DNA of 64,000 nucleotides from assembly GCA_010093605.1 (NCBI GenBank), contig MU004187.1, positions 1,310,018-1,374,017 on the forward strand, given 5' to 3'. Positions 10,461-20,748 of the stretch are shown piece by piece. Within the stretch, counting starts at the first letter, position 1; each line of letters begins with the position of its first letter. The notes below the pieces were generated by a model. It made no database searches, was not told the DNA's origin, and was given only the letters and a program-made list of their open reading frames with translations. Both the position numbers and the translations under genes were made by a program. Source of the stretch: Lophium mytilinum (Eukaryota > Ascomycota > Dothideomycetes > Mytilinidiales > Mytilinidiaceae).

Positions 10461-11079
10461 ATAGCAATAGACTGACGCATGGCTTAGGCTGGCACAGGAA
10501 ATGCGTCGTACAAAAGGCCCGCATGATAGATACATTGCCGTCAGCATTATAGAGAGTCTCTTGTAATTACATAAATTAGAGATATCCACACCACGGCCCT
10601 TTGTTAAGTCTAAGCTACGATCTTCCTGGCTGGCCCCAAAGACCCACCCCGTAGATGGGGACATAGTCAGGTTTGATTCACGCCCGAACAGTCGAACGCT
10701 CTCAGATATCGCTACTATAGGGCATGTCAGAATTCTCTCTCGACTACGACAGTAACGTCTCTACAGAGGTGACAGAGCTTAGCGATATTATTGCCAAGCT
10801 CCATTGTTCATACCATTCTTTATCTGTTGTGTTTTCCTTCATCTATTGTTCTATTATCGAGTCATTCCACGCCTTTGTCGTTCTTGTCTATGAAACAAGA
10901 ACTCATTAGCCTTCCATGAGTAGATCGGGTATGATGTTAGTTTATCTCCTATTTCTATTCTTACCGAAACGACAGCAAATTGTAGGTATAGATCTGTGTG
11001 GCTATATCTGTTTACTTCATCTTATCAGAACTCCCAAGCCCAATTAAAAATTTACGGAGAAAACACTAAACGAACAAAT
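10461..11079. other. intergenic region with no supported gene
   Basis: About 620 bp between the dehydrogenase and the first RING gene. It contains only short frames on either strand. The AT-rich stretch at about 10900-11079 is a reasonable promoter and 5' leader for the RING gene. Confidence 0.5.
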
Positions 11080-12426
11080 ATGCCCCCCCGCCGGCGCCGA
11101 TTCCAGATTGAGGGCCCACCACGTAGGTCCGCCCGCCAGACTAGCAACAGGTACAGCTCTGCAATCATGAACCCTGACCAGGCCGAGGCTCCCCCTACGC
11201 GAGAAGAGTTCTTCCAGGCCCTCATCGATGCGTATCAGACCCCCCTTTACGTGATGATGGCCCATGGCTACAACATTACTCAGATCGAACACATGGTCAA
11301 CAACACCGCTCGCAATAGTTGGCCGCGAGACCTCGTCGTCCTCAGCGTGGTCCGCGATAATCTATTAACGGCGCTTCAAAGGCTTTACGACGAAAGCCTA
11401 GCATCTGGTGATGAGCAGCTGCACCTCGAAACTATGACCTTCATGCTTGGTATCTACGCTCGTATTGCGCGCCTTGAGATTGCCCATGATCCACATCCTG
11501 ATGCGTTGCGAGTTCGGCTTACGTTACATCCGGCCTATGATCGCCTACCAGGACAATTTTCGCCTTTTAGACGTCTATTCGTAGAGTTCGTCGGACTCAT
11601 CGGTAATGACGCCGATGCGGATTATCAATACTCCCCATCTAGCTCTCCGGGTGCGGGCTACTTTCCAAACGATGAGCCGCAAATAGGATTTCCAGAATCT
11701 TTGCCAGAACGTGACACGTCGTCCGACGAGTACTCTGGAGAAGAGACTGACGATAGTTTTAGTTCGTCGAGTGAGGATGAAGATCAGCCCATAGCCAATC
11801 AACCCGGAGTCAATCAGGCACTCAGCCCTGGTGACCGTACAGCCTATCAGGATGAGTATGTTTTCAATAACTTGGAGGTGGCCGAATGGGGCGAGGGATA
11901 TGTGCTCCAAGGGCTCAGCCGCGAATTCTGGACCATTGCCGGAAGTAGGTTGAGCAGAAACGAGGAAATGTCCGAGTGGGAGCGTAGTACCCGTCCACTT
12001 CCTGCCATCGAAAACATCACAGGGCCTGTAAAGGAGAACGGTATTGGCGATAGCTGCCCCATCTGTGGAGACCCATTCACTGACGACCATCCCAGTGTAC
12101 AGTTCAATAGATGTGTACACCTCATAGGAGAACCGTGTCTCCGAGACTGGTTTTCCCGTTCTGAGACTGCGAACCGATGCCCCCTATGCAATACTGCTCT
12201 CTTCAATGAAAGACGACTTGCTGTGGATAGAAGCTTAGTTTGGGATCGGGCACAGATTGCTCTGAGGCAGCTAGATGAGATCGCACAGCTTATCATTGAC
12301 GTAGCTGGCCTAGAGTATTACCAGGGAACGGATTTGTTCGAGCTCTCAACATTTGTTCAGTTCCTGCGAGGACCGCGTCCGCCTCCGTCTGGGCGTGTAT
12401 GGCAGGCGCCAGAGCGTGCACGGTAA
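11080..12426 (+). CDS. RING-type zinc-finger protein with one zinc ligand missing (copy 1)
   Basis: Single exon, 448 residues from MPPRRRR. The N-terminus is basic (PPRRSARQTSNRYSS), followed by a helical middle and an acidic Ser-rich stretch (DTSSDEYSGEETDDSFSSSS). The RING-like module spans residues 326-370: CPIC, then C345, H347, G350, C353 and CPLC. In a C3HC4 or C3H2C3 RING, position 350 should be Cys or His, and here it is Gly, so the second zinc site may be incomplete. Ligand spacing is the same as in the next gene up to C353, so the two are tandem paralogues. RING proteins usually act as ubiquitin ligases, but activity here is uncertain. The stop codon lies inside a consensus splice donor (CG/GTAAGT at 12421-12428), so an alternative spliced end is possible. 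Confidence 0.82.
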   Translation: MPPRRRRFQIEGPPRRSARQTSNRYSSAIMNPDQAEAPPTREEFFQALIDAYQTPLYVMMAHGYNITQIEHMVNNTARNSWPRDLVVLSVVRDNLLTALQRLYDESLASGDEQLHLETMTFMLGIYARIARLEIAHDPHPDALRVRLTLHPAYDRLPGQFSPFRRLFVEFVGLIGNDADADYQYSPSSSPGAGYFPNDEPQIGFPESLPERDTSSDEYSGEETDDSFSSSSEDEDQPIANQPGVNQALSPGDRTAYQDEYVFNNLEVAEWGEGYVLQGLSREFWTIAGSRLSRNEEMSEWERSTRPLPAIENITGPVKENGIGDSCPICGDPFTDDHPSVQFNRCVHLIGEPCLRDWFSRSETANRCPLCNTALFNERRLAVDRSLVWDRAQIALRQLDEIAQLIIDVAGLEYYQGTDLFELSTFVQFLRGPRPPPSGRVWQAPERAR

Positions 12427-13002
12427 GTAAGGTTTTACGCCACTATAGTCACGAAGTCTAGGATAAAGAAATGCTTTCTATTTTGATATATTGATGCGTT
12501 GAGATTTTACTAACTGCGTATCCGTTGTGTCATGCGCGTAATTTCCGTTTACATCGTTTCTTTAGTAAGCTTCTCCCTTTTCCCAACATTGCTCTCAAGC
12601 GATTGACAAATTACTCCTACTAATTCACCTTTGGTGTGAAGTGTTGCTACCGCTAGGAGGTACAATCTCTTGTTCTATTTCCTTTGTTTCGACTAAATCG
12701 ATAGACTTGGCTGCTTGGGAGCTTAGTCCTATTGTAACCCCATGCCTTTGTTAGGTTCTTTCATCTATTGTTTAGTTTTTGAAGAATGCCATTGTTCGCT
12801 ACTTATTTTTGGATATCCTCTGCTTTCAAGTTGACCATGGAATGGCAAATATAAAACTTTGCTCTGTCTTTATTGTATATTTATGATGGCAAACCCTTCC
12901 TTTGAGCATTACAGACGTTGTATCTGCCTACATACTTGATTCTCGTTCGAATTGTAAGATCAACATATTCAATCTCCGTGGCTCTATTAGGTAAACGCAG
13001 AG
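12427..13002. other. spacer between the two RING paralogues
   Basis: About 575 bp, AT-rich, with no long open frame. It contains the 3' end of copy 1 and the promoter of copy 2. A possible intron end (TTTAG at 12561-12565) with an upstream ACTAAC is present and could pair with the donor at the copy 1 stop. Confidence 0.5.
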
Positions 13003-14370
13003 ATGCCACCCCGACGAAGAACAAGATTCGGAAACCCCACACCCCCTGAACGATGTACCACACGGCAGACTAATAATCCATACAGCACTGCAAATAGGCA
13101 ACAGCGCGAACGTGGCCTCTATCCGAATGGAACGCCAGTGGCCCCACAATTAGGTACGGCTTTCCCTGAAATGTTTGGAAACCTCCTAGTCCAGATTCGC
13201 TGGTTAAATACTCAGGGCCTCACCATCGCTGATTGCGTTCCTCTGATGAGGGGGCTTACTCCGGAGAACTTGCCGGCTCATCTCCGCCCTTACGCAGCCG
13301 CCCTCAACACTGCCCGTACCGAAATGGACGACTGGGTGGACGAGGATGCTGGCGACTTGGAGCGGCTGCACAGACGAGTATGGTACCTCTGCCACTTGTA
13401 CGAAATCGCGCGCACCTCTGTTCGCCCCGACACTCGAGCGAACCGCAGACGTCGCCAACGAGACATGCAGGACAACCTCGATGCCCTGAGCTTCACACGA
13501 GCTATCGGTGAAGCTCTGACAGAATTCGAATGGCGATACATTGAAATCGGGCAAAGCAGAATTCAGAGGAACAAGGGAATGTCTCAATTCGAACTAAACT
13601 GCCGAGCAAATGTAGGCCCGCTAATCAGGCCTGAGAGAATCGCAGATCCTTTCACAGGCATCCCAGACGCAGATGAGATGGACAACACCAGAAGGTGCAA
13701 TATTTGCTATAGCGACTACGACGCAGATAGGCCTGGCATGCAGCTAAGAAGGTGCGGGCATATTGCCTGTGGAGTATGCTTGAGCAGAACGATGAATGAC
13801 TTTGAACCTAACGCTAGGTTTTGTCCGTTTTGCAGAATTGAACTCTTCCCCAGACGACGCTTGCGAAGGCATCCAGACCCTGCTGTGGTTGAAGAAGCAG
13901 TGATGCTCACGTTCGACGACGCGCAAAAGTTCCGCCAGATTGTTTTAGATGCGTGTGGTCAGGAGTTCTACAACCGTTCAACGATACCAGATTGGTTCCA
14001 GGATGTGCAGCATCTCCATGGGCCGGGCGCACCGTACTTTTGGGATCCTGCTCTCCGTGAGTATTCTCGTGAAGATATCGATGAGAATGGGGTCCGTGTA
14101 CGCGTAGCTGAGTCTGTTGAAGACCGCTTTCGCCGACTGGATGGAGATATTGCGGTGGATGGTGAGCTTGATGCTTTTTATCAAACCCCCCCACCGCCAC
14201 CAGAGGAAGAGGTCGATGACGAGGAAGCGGGAGATAACGAGGGCACGCAAGATGTCGATAATGCGGACACGGAAGAGATCGTTTACGTGGGCGTGGATGA
14301 GGCGGTCAATCTGGAAGCTGTAGAAATCACCCTCGAGAATAATGACGATGACGGCGAGGATAAAGAATGA
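13003..14370 (+). CDS. RING finger protein, probable E3 ubiquitin ligase (copy 2)
   Basis: Single exon, 455 residues starting MPPRRRTRFGNPTPPERCTT, similar in layout to the preceding gene. The RING (residues 232-277) has all eight C3HC4 ligands: C232, C235, C251, H253, C256, C259, C274 and C277 (CNIC ... CGHIACGVC ... CPFC). This supports E2 binding and ubiquitin-ligase activity by family knowledge. A helical stretch of about 100 residues follows. The tail of about 110 residues is strongly acidic (EEEVDDEEAGDNEG; ENNDDDGEDKE). Copy 1 stops roughly where this tail begins. The conserved N-terminal PPRRR-type motif in both copies could bind nucleic acid or be a nuclear signal. Substrates are unknown. 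Confidence 0.86.
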   Translation: MPPRRRTRFGNPTPPERCTTRQTNNPYSTANRQQRERGLYPNGTPVAPQLGTAFPEMFGNLLVQIRWLNTQGLTIADCVPLMRGLTPENLPAHLRPYAAALNTARTEMDDWVDEDAGDLERLHRRVWYLCHLYEIARTSVRPDTRANRRRRQRDMQDNLDALSFTRAIGEALTEFEWRYIEIGQSRIQRNKGMSQFELNCRANVGPLIRPERIADPFTGIPDADEMDNTRRCNICYSDYDADRPGMQLRRCGHIACGVCLSRTMNDFEPNARFCPFCRIELFPRRRLRRHPDPAVVEEAVMLTFDDAQKFRQIVLDACGQEFYNRSTIPDWFQDVQHLHGPGAPYFWDPALREYSREDIDENGVRVRVAESVEDRFRRLDGDIAVDGELDAFYQTPPPPPEEEVDDEEAGDNEGTQDVDNADTEEIVYVGVDEAVNLEAVEITLENNDDDGEDKE

Positions 14371-14531
14371 GCAACACGAAGAGGAAAGGAATCTGTAATG
14401 GCATTATGATTAGTGGGATGCGAAGGTAGATCATCTGTGTAGTGTTGTATTTCAGAAAGGTTTCAATCCGGAGCCACTATGGCAACGGAAGTCTACTTAT
14501 TAGCTGAGAAGATTCCACTGCATGTTGTCAT

Positions 14532-15108
14532 CTATTTGATGCCTTTCTTCCGCAGCTCCTCCTCTTCCTCCTCTCGTATCTGTTGGTCGATTTTTGCTCC
14601 CTTGCTCGGCTCATTTCCGTGTGATCGGGCCTGAGGTCGGATTAGTCTTCACCATAGTTCATGACAAGGTGTTGATGTGGCCACGTACTGGTAGTGTGGC
14701 ATCTTGCTCGATCTGCTCCGCTTGAAGGCTCTTTGGGGGATCATCTTCACCCTGGCGCTGAGGTAGAAGTTAGATCTAGGCATATACTATCGAGCACTGG
14801 TAAATTGATACCTTCTCTTCACGTGCTAGCTTGTTCGCAATCGAACGCTCGTCCTCTAGAATGGTTGATCAGCTAGGAGCGAGAGAGTTGTGTATGGATA
14901 TGGGCCTCGACGCACTGGAGTCGTTGGCAAGATGGCTGTTCTCCTTGCCCTCCTTGAACCTCTCGGCCTTGTTCAGTTCTTCATCTTTGTAGTTGCGCTA
15001 TAGTAGAACATTGTCAGTTTCTGACACTAATGGAGCTGTTTCAATGATTCCTACCTGATCGCCTGCCTCGTAGACGCCCGAGGTGCCGACACTGGAGTTT
15101 CCGCTCAT
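14532..15108 (-). CDS. small charged conserved-looking protein, five exons
   Basis: This gene is invisible as one open frame but joins cleanly: exons 15055-15108, 14916-14997, 14812-14855, 14689-14757 and 14532-14630, all with GT-AG borders and consistent phases. The product is 115 residues, starting MSGNSSVGTSGVYEAGDQRN and ending EEEEEELRKKGIK. It is hydrophilic, rich in Glu, Lys, Gln and Asp, with motifs such as NYKDEELNKAERFKEGKEN and DERSIANKLAREEK, and is probably helical and partly disordered. I see no signal peptide, membrane segment or cysteine. It resembles small stress/LEA-like fungal proteins in composition only, and I cannot name it. The join is convincing because all four introns remove stops or frame breaks and the exons are coding-like throughout. 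Confidence 0.72.
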
Positions 15109-15626
15109 GATGAATGATTTGTGGGTTCAGTTGTGGTATTTGAAAGGAGTTTTATGAGAGATGTAGCTTGACGTGGAGTTTGGTCTCGTGAAGAGTTTTG
15201 TATTCTCCGTGTTTGAAAGTTAAGTGCGTCGGGCTTTGGTATGATGACGTCGTGATGACCTAGGTTTGCCTTAGGCCGACAGTATCGACTGGGATACTGG
15301 CTACGCAGCTGTCGTAAAAGACGCGGACCAGTCAATACCTATACTTCTCAATTGCATTCTGAGCTGCATCACGTCTAACAAACTCAGCACGTACGAAAGC
15401 AAAGAGCCTGAGGCCTTGGAATGTATGTATTTTCGACGGTCCCGCCACACCGCCGTCTACGTGATGCTATCCGGCAGCATTCAATTAGGGCGGGTATTTT
15501 TTTTAATTATGAACATGTGCATGGGTATCGGTGTGTAGCAGCACGAGTCTATCCTCTCTATTTCCACTAAACGCCTGAAAAAGAGGTCCATTCATCCAAA
15601 GTTCCGCCACTCCACAAGCCGCCTTT
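15109..15626. other. intergenic region upstream of the small five-exon gene
   Basis: About 520 bp between the start of the small five-exon gene and the stop of GUA1, both on the minus strand. It should contain the promoter of the former and the 3' end of the latter. A T-rich run (15498-15505) and short palindromic stretches are seen but nothing definite. Confidence 0.45.
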
Positions 15627-17305
15627 CTATTCCATCTCAATGGTTCCAGGAGGCTTACTCGTAACTAGACGTTTGTTAAATTGAGGACTGGTATGAAGGG
15701 AAGGAAGAACTTACTGTCATAAACCACACGACAGACCCCGTCGACCTCGTTTACGATCCTCCTGCTCACCTTCTTGAGGAATGCTCCATCGAACGGATAC
15801 CAGTCTGCCGTCATGAAGTCGCTTGTCTCCACTGCCCTAAGCGCAATGACCTGACTGTGCACCCTTTTGTCGCCCATGACCCCCACAGCTTTGACTGGGA
15901 GTAGAGCGGCGAAGGCCTGGCTGATCTTTCGATACAGTCCAGCAGCCCTGATCTCCTCGATGAAGATATAATCCGCGTGCCGGGCAATGCGAACCTGTTC
16001 AGCAGTGACTTCGCCGAGGATACGAATGGCGATGCCGGGGCCAGGGAACGGATGACGCCAGACTAGCTCCTCTGCGAGACCTAATTTTGTTCCTAGTTCT
16101 CGGACTTCATCCTTGAATAGCTCGCGGAGAGGCTCGATGACCTTGAGGTGCATACCTTCAAGGAGACCACCCACATTATGATGCGTTTTGATAGTAGCGC
16201 TGGGCCCCTTGAACGAAATGCTTTCAATCACGTCCGGGTATAGAGTGCCCTGCAGAAGCCATTCAATCTCGCCTGCCTTTGGTGATCCGGCGGCTGCAGC
16301 TTGGATCTTCTTCGCTTCCTCCTGGAACACATGGATGAAGGTATTACCAATGATCTTGCGCTTCTTCTCCGGGTCATCCGTGACTCCCTTCAACAGGCCT
16401 AGGAAACGCTCGCTCGCGTCGACGACAGTAAGTTGTATTCCAAGATGCTTCGTCAAGGTCTCTTTAACTTGTTCGGCTTCGTTCATGCGCAAGACTCCGT
16501 TATCCACCAGGACGGCATGGAAGCGGTCGCCGATGGCCTCTTTCATCAAGGCGGCGGCCACGGTAGAGTCGACACCTCCACTGACCGCTCCAATAACCTG
16601 TCCCTTCTCTCCTACCAAAGCTCGGATTCTCGCAATCTCCTGATCGACAAATTTGCCCATTGTCCAGTCTGTTTTCGCCTTGCAGATGTCGACGGCGAAA
16701 TTCTTGAGGAGTTGCACGCCTTTAGGAGTGTGGGTGACTTCGGGGTGGAATTGGATGCCGTATAGAGGCTTGGTCTCGTGAGCCATGCCTGCGAAGGGCG
16801 CGTTCGTAGTAGTAGCGATTGTGGTGAAATCGGATGGGAGGTTCGAGAGCTTGTCTCCATGTGACATCCACACCTCCATATCGTCTTCAAGCCCCGCGAA
16901 CAGGGCGTCGACGTGGGCTGCCTTGCCCGTGTGCCTCTCCACCTTCAGATACGCATGGCCATATTCTCTCTTCTCTCCGGCTAGCACATTCTTCGCAAAG
17001 TGCCACGCAATCTCCTGCAGTCCGTAGCATATTCCCAAGATAGGCACTCCCAGTTCGAAGGCGGCTGGATCGACATGCGGGGCATCATCCCAGTAAACTG
17101 AGTAAGGGCCTCCGGACAAAATGATGCCCTTTGGCTTCCAAGATAATTCAGAGAGCTTTTGGGTGCACGGGAGCATCTCCGAGTAGACATTGAGCTCGCG
17201 AAGCCTGCGCGTGATGAGATGGGAGTATTGAGAGCCAAAGTCGAGCACCAAGATGGTGTCGAAGGTCTTGTGAGGCTCAATGGGCAATTCTCTAGAGGAC
17301 GCCAT
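15627..17305 (-). CDS. GUA1: GMP synthase (glutamine-hydrolysing)
   Basis: Two exons (15715-17305 and 15627-15664) with a 50-nt GT-AG intron give 542 residues, the normal length for a fused eukaryotic GMP synthase. It amidates XMP to GMP in the last step of de novo guanine nucleotide synthesis. The N-terminal class I glutamine amidotransferase has the nucleophile C93 (GICYGLQ) and H187/E189 (QFHPEVTH). The ATP pyrophosphatase loop SGGVDST is at 242-248. The short last exon restores the conserved C-terminus [18 protein letters not shown] chose the ATG at 17305 ([20 protein letters not shown]), which starts just before the conserved VLDFGSQ. The frame is open farther upstream to 17521, but that would overlap the start of BCP1 and is not family-like. 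Confidence 0.97.
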
Positions 17306-17520
17306 GGTGAGAGATTCTGGTGATAGAAGAAGAGAGGAGAGTGACGAGTGAAAAGGAGTGGTGCTCGCGGTTGGCGTCGTGACTCCGCGAATCTTTTTTT
17401 CTAGTGGAGCGAGTTCGCAACGCGGGGCATGTGATAGGGCTGAGAGGGGGTCTGTGCGCAAGATTTTTGATGTCTGCGTTTCCGTCGCGGAGGCTTCAAC
17501 TGAACAACACTCACTCCACA
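17306..17520. promoter_or_regulatory. shared divergent promoter of GUA1 and BCP1
   Basis: The two start codons are 215 bp apart and point away from each other, so this segment must carry both core promoters. A TGACTC core (17380-17385), the half-site used by Gcn4/CPC-1-type bZIP factors and by the yeast purine regulator Bas1, lies about 75 bp from the GUA1 ATG. A T-run (17394-17400) lies close by. Use of the site is inferred. Confidence 0.55.
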
Positions 17521-18503
17521 ATGGCGAAACGAAAGCAGCAGAAAGACCACGAGATACTCGAGGATGCTCCAGTTGGAAACGGCAAGGACAAGGACGTGGA
17601 CGACGAGAGCGATGAGGTACAATAATTTTAGAGCTACACTTACCATTTCGCGGTGATTGACGTCAATTGTAGGATATGGATATGCTCGACGTAGATTTCG
17701 AGTGGTTTGACCCGCAACCAGATGTCGACTTCCATGGCCTGAAGACTCTCCTCCGACAGCTATTTGATGTTGATGCGCAATTGTTCAACCTTTCTGAGCT
17801 TGCGGACCTCATACTGTCACAGCCACTGCTTGGATCTACCGTGAAAACAGACGGAAACGAATCGGACCCATACGCCTTCTTGACAGTGTTGAACCTACAC
17901 ACACATCGGGTGAGGCGCATAGGACCTAATGGGTTGGATGAGTTCTAACAAGTCCTGCAGGACAAGCAGGTTATCAAGGACCTCACAGAGTACCTTCTCA
18001 CTAAATGCGATTCTATCCCCCAGCTACCGGAATTACTCGCACCGACGTCTAATGCGCAAGTCGGCGTAATTCTCACAGAGCGGTTCATAAACATGCCAGC
18101 CGAGATCGTCCCGCCGATGTACAATATGCTGCTAGAAGAGATATCCTGGGCCCTTGAGGCGAAGGAGCTTTACAAGTTCTCACACTATCTTGTCCTCTCG
18201 AAAACATATACGGAGGTGGAGTCCAAGCTGGACCAGGAGGACAGCCGGCCACAGAAGAAGAAGAAGAAGGACCCCCAGCTTGAAACGTTCTACTTCCACC
18301 CGGAAGACGAAGTCTTACACAAACATGCAATGGGCAAGGCGAGCTTTGACTACACAAAGCAAGGCGACGAAGGGGCAGCGGACTCAAAGCGCACGTTCCA
18401 GGAGCTGGGGGTGAGGCCACAGGCCCACATGATCCTGATAGAAGGTGGAAAATTTGAGGGTGCCGTCAAGGCAATTAGCGAGTATCTGGCGCCGCAGACA
18501 TAA
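17521..18503 (+). CDS. BCP1: BCP1/BCCIP family protein
   Basis: Three exons (17521-17616, 17673-17909, 17961-18503), phase 0 junctions, encode 291 residues. The order matches the BCP1/BCCIP family: a basic then acidic N-terminus ([23 protein letters not shown]), [60 protein letters not shown] and [14 protein letters not shown]. The yeast protein is a nuclear chaperone needed for Rpl23 handling and export, and for Mss4 export. The human relative binds BRCA2 and p21. Lys-rich KKKKK near the middle is a plausible nuclear signal. It shares a promoter with GUA1 and is convergent with the macrodomain gene (173 bp between stops). Confidence 0.95.
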
Positions 18504-18676
18504 ATCGAACGCGTTGTACATACAAAGTGCCCAATCAAGTTCGCAAAATGAAAAACTGTTTTGTGCCAATCAAGGCTATATTATTGCAAAAGTTGGTTGG
18601 AATGAAGTATGCAGCAGGATTATGACGCACACTAGGTTTTGATAGCTGCAGTACGGTTTGATATCTGCTGACGCCC

Positions 18677-19294
18677 TCAATCGATGGACCAGATCTCCAC
18701 ATCGCTCTTCCAACCGTCTTGAATCCCAATGCCCTCCAGCACGCTTACTGTCCTCGGCCAGGGCACCCCAAACCGCGCCGAGTTTATCTTGCACATGCGC
18801 ACCTCCGTGACCTGATTCCCACCCTCTTCCTCACCTTTGACTTCGTCAAGCAGTTCTCGTATTGCCGGGCCTGTGTTCGCGAGGATCTGTGCTGGGCTGT
18901 CTTTCGCACGTCCAAAACGGGCGCTGGTGAATAGGCAGCCAATCCAGTGCTGCGGTGCCTTGGGATTCGTCTCGCAGGGCGGTATGAGGAGCGCGGTGCC
19001 AGTGCGAACGTTTCTGGAGAGACAGTGGGCGCGGTAGACTTTGTAGGCCTCGGGGTAACGCTCCCTGAACGCTGCGGCAATGCCGGCGCCCCAGCTGCCT
19101 TGGGTATTGCAGGCGTGGATGAGAAGTGTGTTTGGAGGCGCCGCAAATATGTCGCCGATGTGTGTGGTTAGGGTCAGAGTCTTCGGCTTTGCAGGTGTTT
19201 TTGGGGTTGAGGCCTGCTCGGCTGGAGCATCGTTGGATGGAGCTGTCTTCATCTCAGATGAGGTCGAGGTTGGCTGCTGCGTATCAGTAGACAT
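18677..19294 (-). CDS. POA1: macrodomain protein, Poa1-type ADP-ribose 1''-phosphate phosphatase
   Basis: A 205-residue single-exon protein. After about 40 Thr/Pro/Ala-rich residues comes a macrodomain: THIGDIF, then LIHACNTQGSWGAGIAAAF (the ADP-ribose-binding Asn and Gly-rich loop), LLIPP, IGCLFTSARFG and VRMCKINSARFGVPW. The CNTQGSWGAGIA loop and LFTSxxxG are typical of yeast Poa1, which removes the phosphate from ADP-ribose 1''-phosphate made during tRNA splicing, and of relatives that remove ADP-ribose from proteins. I chose the ATG at 19294 (MSTDTQQ). An in-frame upstream ATG would add 20 residues (MKCDRQQTNL...). It is divergent from the Rieske gene. Confidence 0.88.
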   Translation of the reverse strand: MSTDTQQPTSTSSEMKTAPSNDAPAEQASTPKTPAKPKTLTLTTHIGDIFAAPPNTLLIHACNTQGSWGAGIAAAFRERYPEAYKVYRAHCLSRNVRTGTALLIPPCETNPKAPQHWIGCLFTSARFGRAKDSPAQILANTGPAIRELLDEVKGEEEGGNQVTEVRMCKINSARFGVPWPRTVSVLEGIGIQDGWKSDVEIWSID

Positions 19295-19712
19295 GTTGAG
19301 GGATGTGTTGATGCAGGCCTGGGAGAGGTTTGTTTGCTGTCTGTCGCATTTCAAAGTGTGGAAAGGACTAGGCAGAAGCCTCGGACAGCTGCTGCGACTG
19401 GCCAGTTAGTTTTGTTAGAGATTGTGAGTGGCATCCATAGATGTTTTGAATCAAGCGCTGTCAGTGAAATCGTAATGGCAGTTTCTGGACATTGATCCAC
19501 GGTCTGCACTTTCGTCCCAAATGATGGTGGAGGGAGGGCACTCAGAACAGTGGTGAGAGATATCAGAGGCGCACCGGCCAATCACAGGGCAGGTTAAGGA
19601 ATCATCACTCCAGCTCCGCGCAGCCGGCTTTTCCCTCGCATTGACGACCCTCGACTTTCAACCTCCCCCATCGCCGCCACCGCCCTCGCACTCTCCTCTC
19701 CGGTCGCTCGCC
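19295..19712. promoter_or_regulatory. divergent intergenic region between macrodomain and Rieske genes
   Basis: 418 bp between oppositely oriented start codons, presumably with both promoters. The part next to the Rieske gene is pyrimidine-rich (CCTCCCCCATCGCCGCCACC region), typical of highly expressed fungal genes. An in-frame ATG at 19641 precedes the preferred Rieske start. Confidence 0.45.
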
Positions 19713-20748
19713 ATGCCCGCCCTCACTACCGCGTCCCGTACGCTCGCGCGTTCGTGGACCGCCCACCAATTGCCCGCCGTGCGCGCCTCCTGCTCGGCCA
19801 TCCAGACACAGACCCGTTCTGTGTCCGAGGTCTCGACGACATCGTCCTTCGACTCGCCCTTCAAGGGCATGGGCAGCTCCCAAGGCACGACCAAGATCCC
19901 GAGCTTCGCAAAGTACCGGAACAAGAGTGGCGAGAGCTCGACGAAGGTGTTCCAATATTTCATGGTCGGCACAATGGGCGCCATCACGGCTATGGGAGCA
20001 AAGGCAACCGTGCAAGGTTCGTGGAGCTTTCATTAATGAAAAAACGGACTCAATTGGCTGGGAAATGGCTGTCTGGAAGGGATTGGGAGTAATGGGTGGT
20101 GACGATTGATGGATTGGACGGGTACACGATATCTACGGGAGAGAAGGGCTAATACGGCATCACTCGCAGACTTCCTCGTCAACATGTCCGCTTCTGCCGA
20201 CGTGCTCGCTCAAGCCAAGGTCGAAATCGATCTCTCCGCCATTCCAGAGGGCAAGAACGTAAGCCTCTACACCAGATAAATCGCCATTCGGCCTTCGGGT
20301 AGCTCACACATTGTCCAGGTCATCATCAAATGGCGAGGCAAGCCCGTCTTCATCCGCCACCGTACCGAATCCGAGATCCAGGAAGCCGAGGACACCAAGT
20401 GGGAAGCTCTACGGGACCCGCAGTCCGACCAAGATCGTGTCCAGAAGCCGGATTGGTTAATCATGCTTGGTACGTTATGGAAACCTTCGCGGAACGCTCA
20501 ACAAGCTCTATCAGGCTTTTGCACGCCGAGATGTACCGCGCTCATTGCTGATATTATCCGAAATAGGCGTGTGCACGCATCTTGGATGTGTCCCTATCGG
20601 CGAAGCCGGCGACTTTGGCGGCTGGTTCTGTCCTTGCCACGGTTCTCACTACGATATCTCCGGCCGTATAAGGAAGGGCCCCGCGCCACTAAACCTCGAG
20701 GTGCCTCCGTACGAGTTTCCCGAAGAAGGAAAGGTTGTCATCGGTTAG
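19713..20748 (+). CDS. RIP1: Rieske iron-sulfur subunit of cytochrome bc1 complex
   Basis: Four exons (19713-20016, 20170-20258, 20319-20469, 20567-20748), all GT-AG, give 241 residues. An Arg/Ser-rich, acid-poor N-terminus ([20 protein letters not shown]) is a mitochondrial presequence. It is followed by the conserved [20 protein letters not shown] membrane helix and hinge, then the soluble cluster domain. The 2Fe-2S ligands are C184 and H186 (CTHLGC) and C203 and H206 (CPCHGS), with C189-C205 as the stabilising disulfide. [18 protein letters not shown] is the family's Pro-loop end. It carries electrons from ubiquinol to cytochrome c1 in the inner membrane. An in-frame ATG at 19641 would add 24 residues, but the 19713 ATG gives a standard presequence. 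Confidence 0.97.

Noticed and set aside
17306-17521. Upstream in-frame extension of GUA1 by 72 residues
   Set aside because: The added sequence is not like the family and would run across the BCP1 start codon. The ATG at 17305 sits right before the conserved VLDFGSQ.
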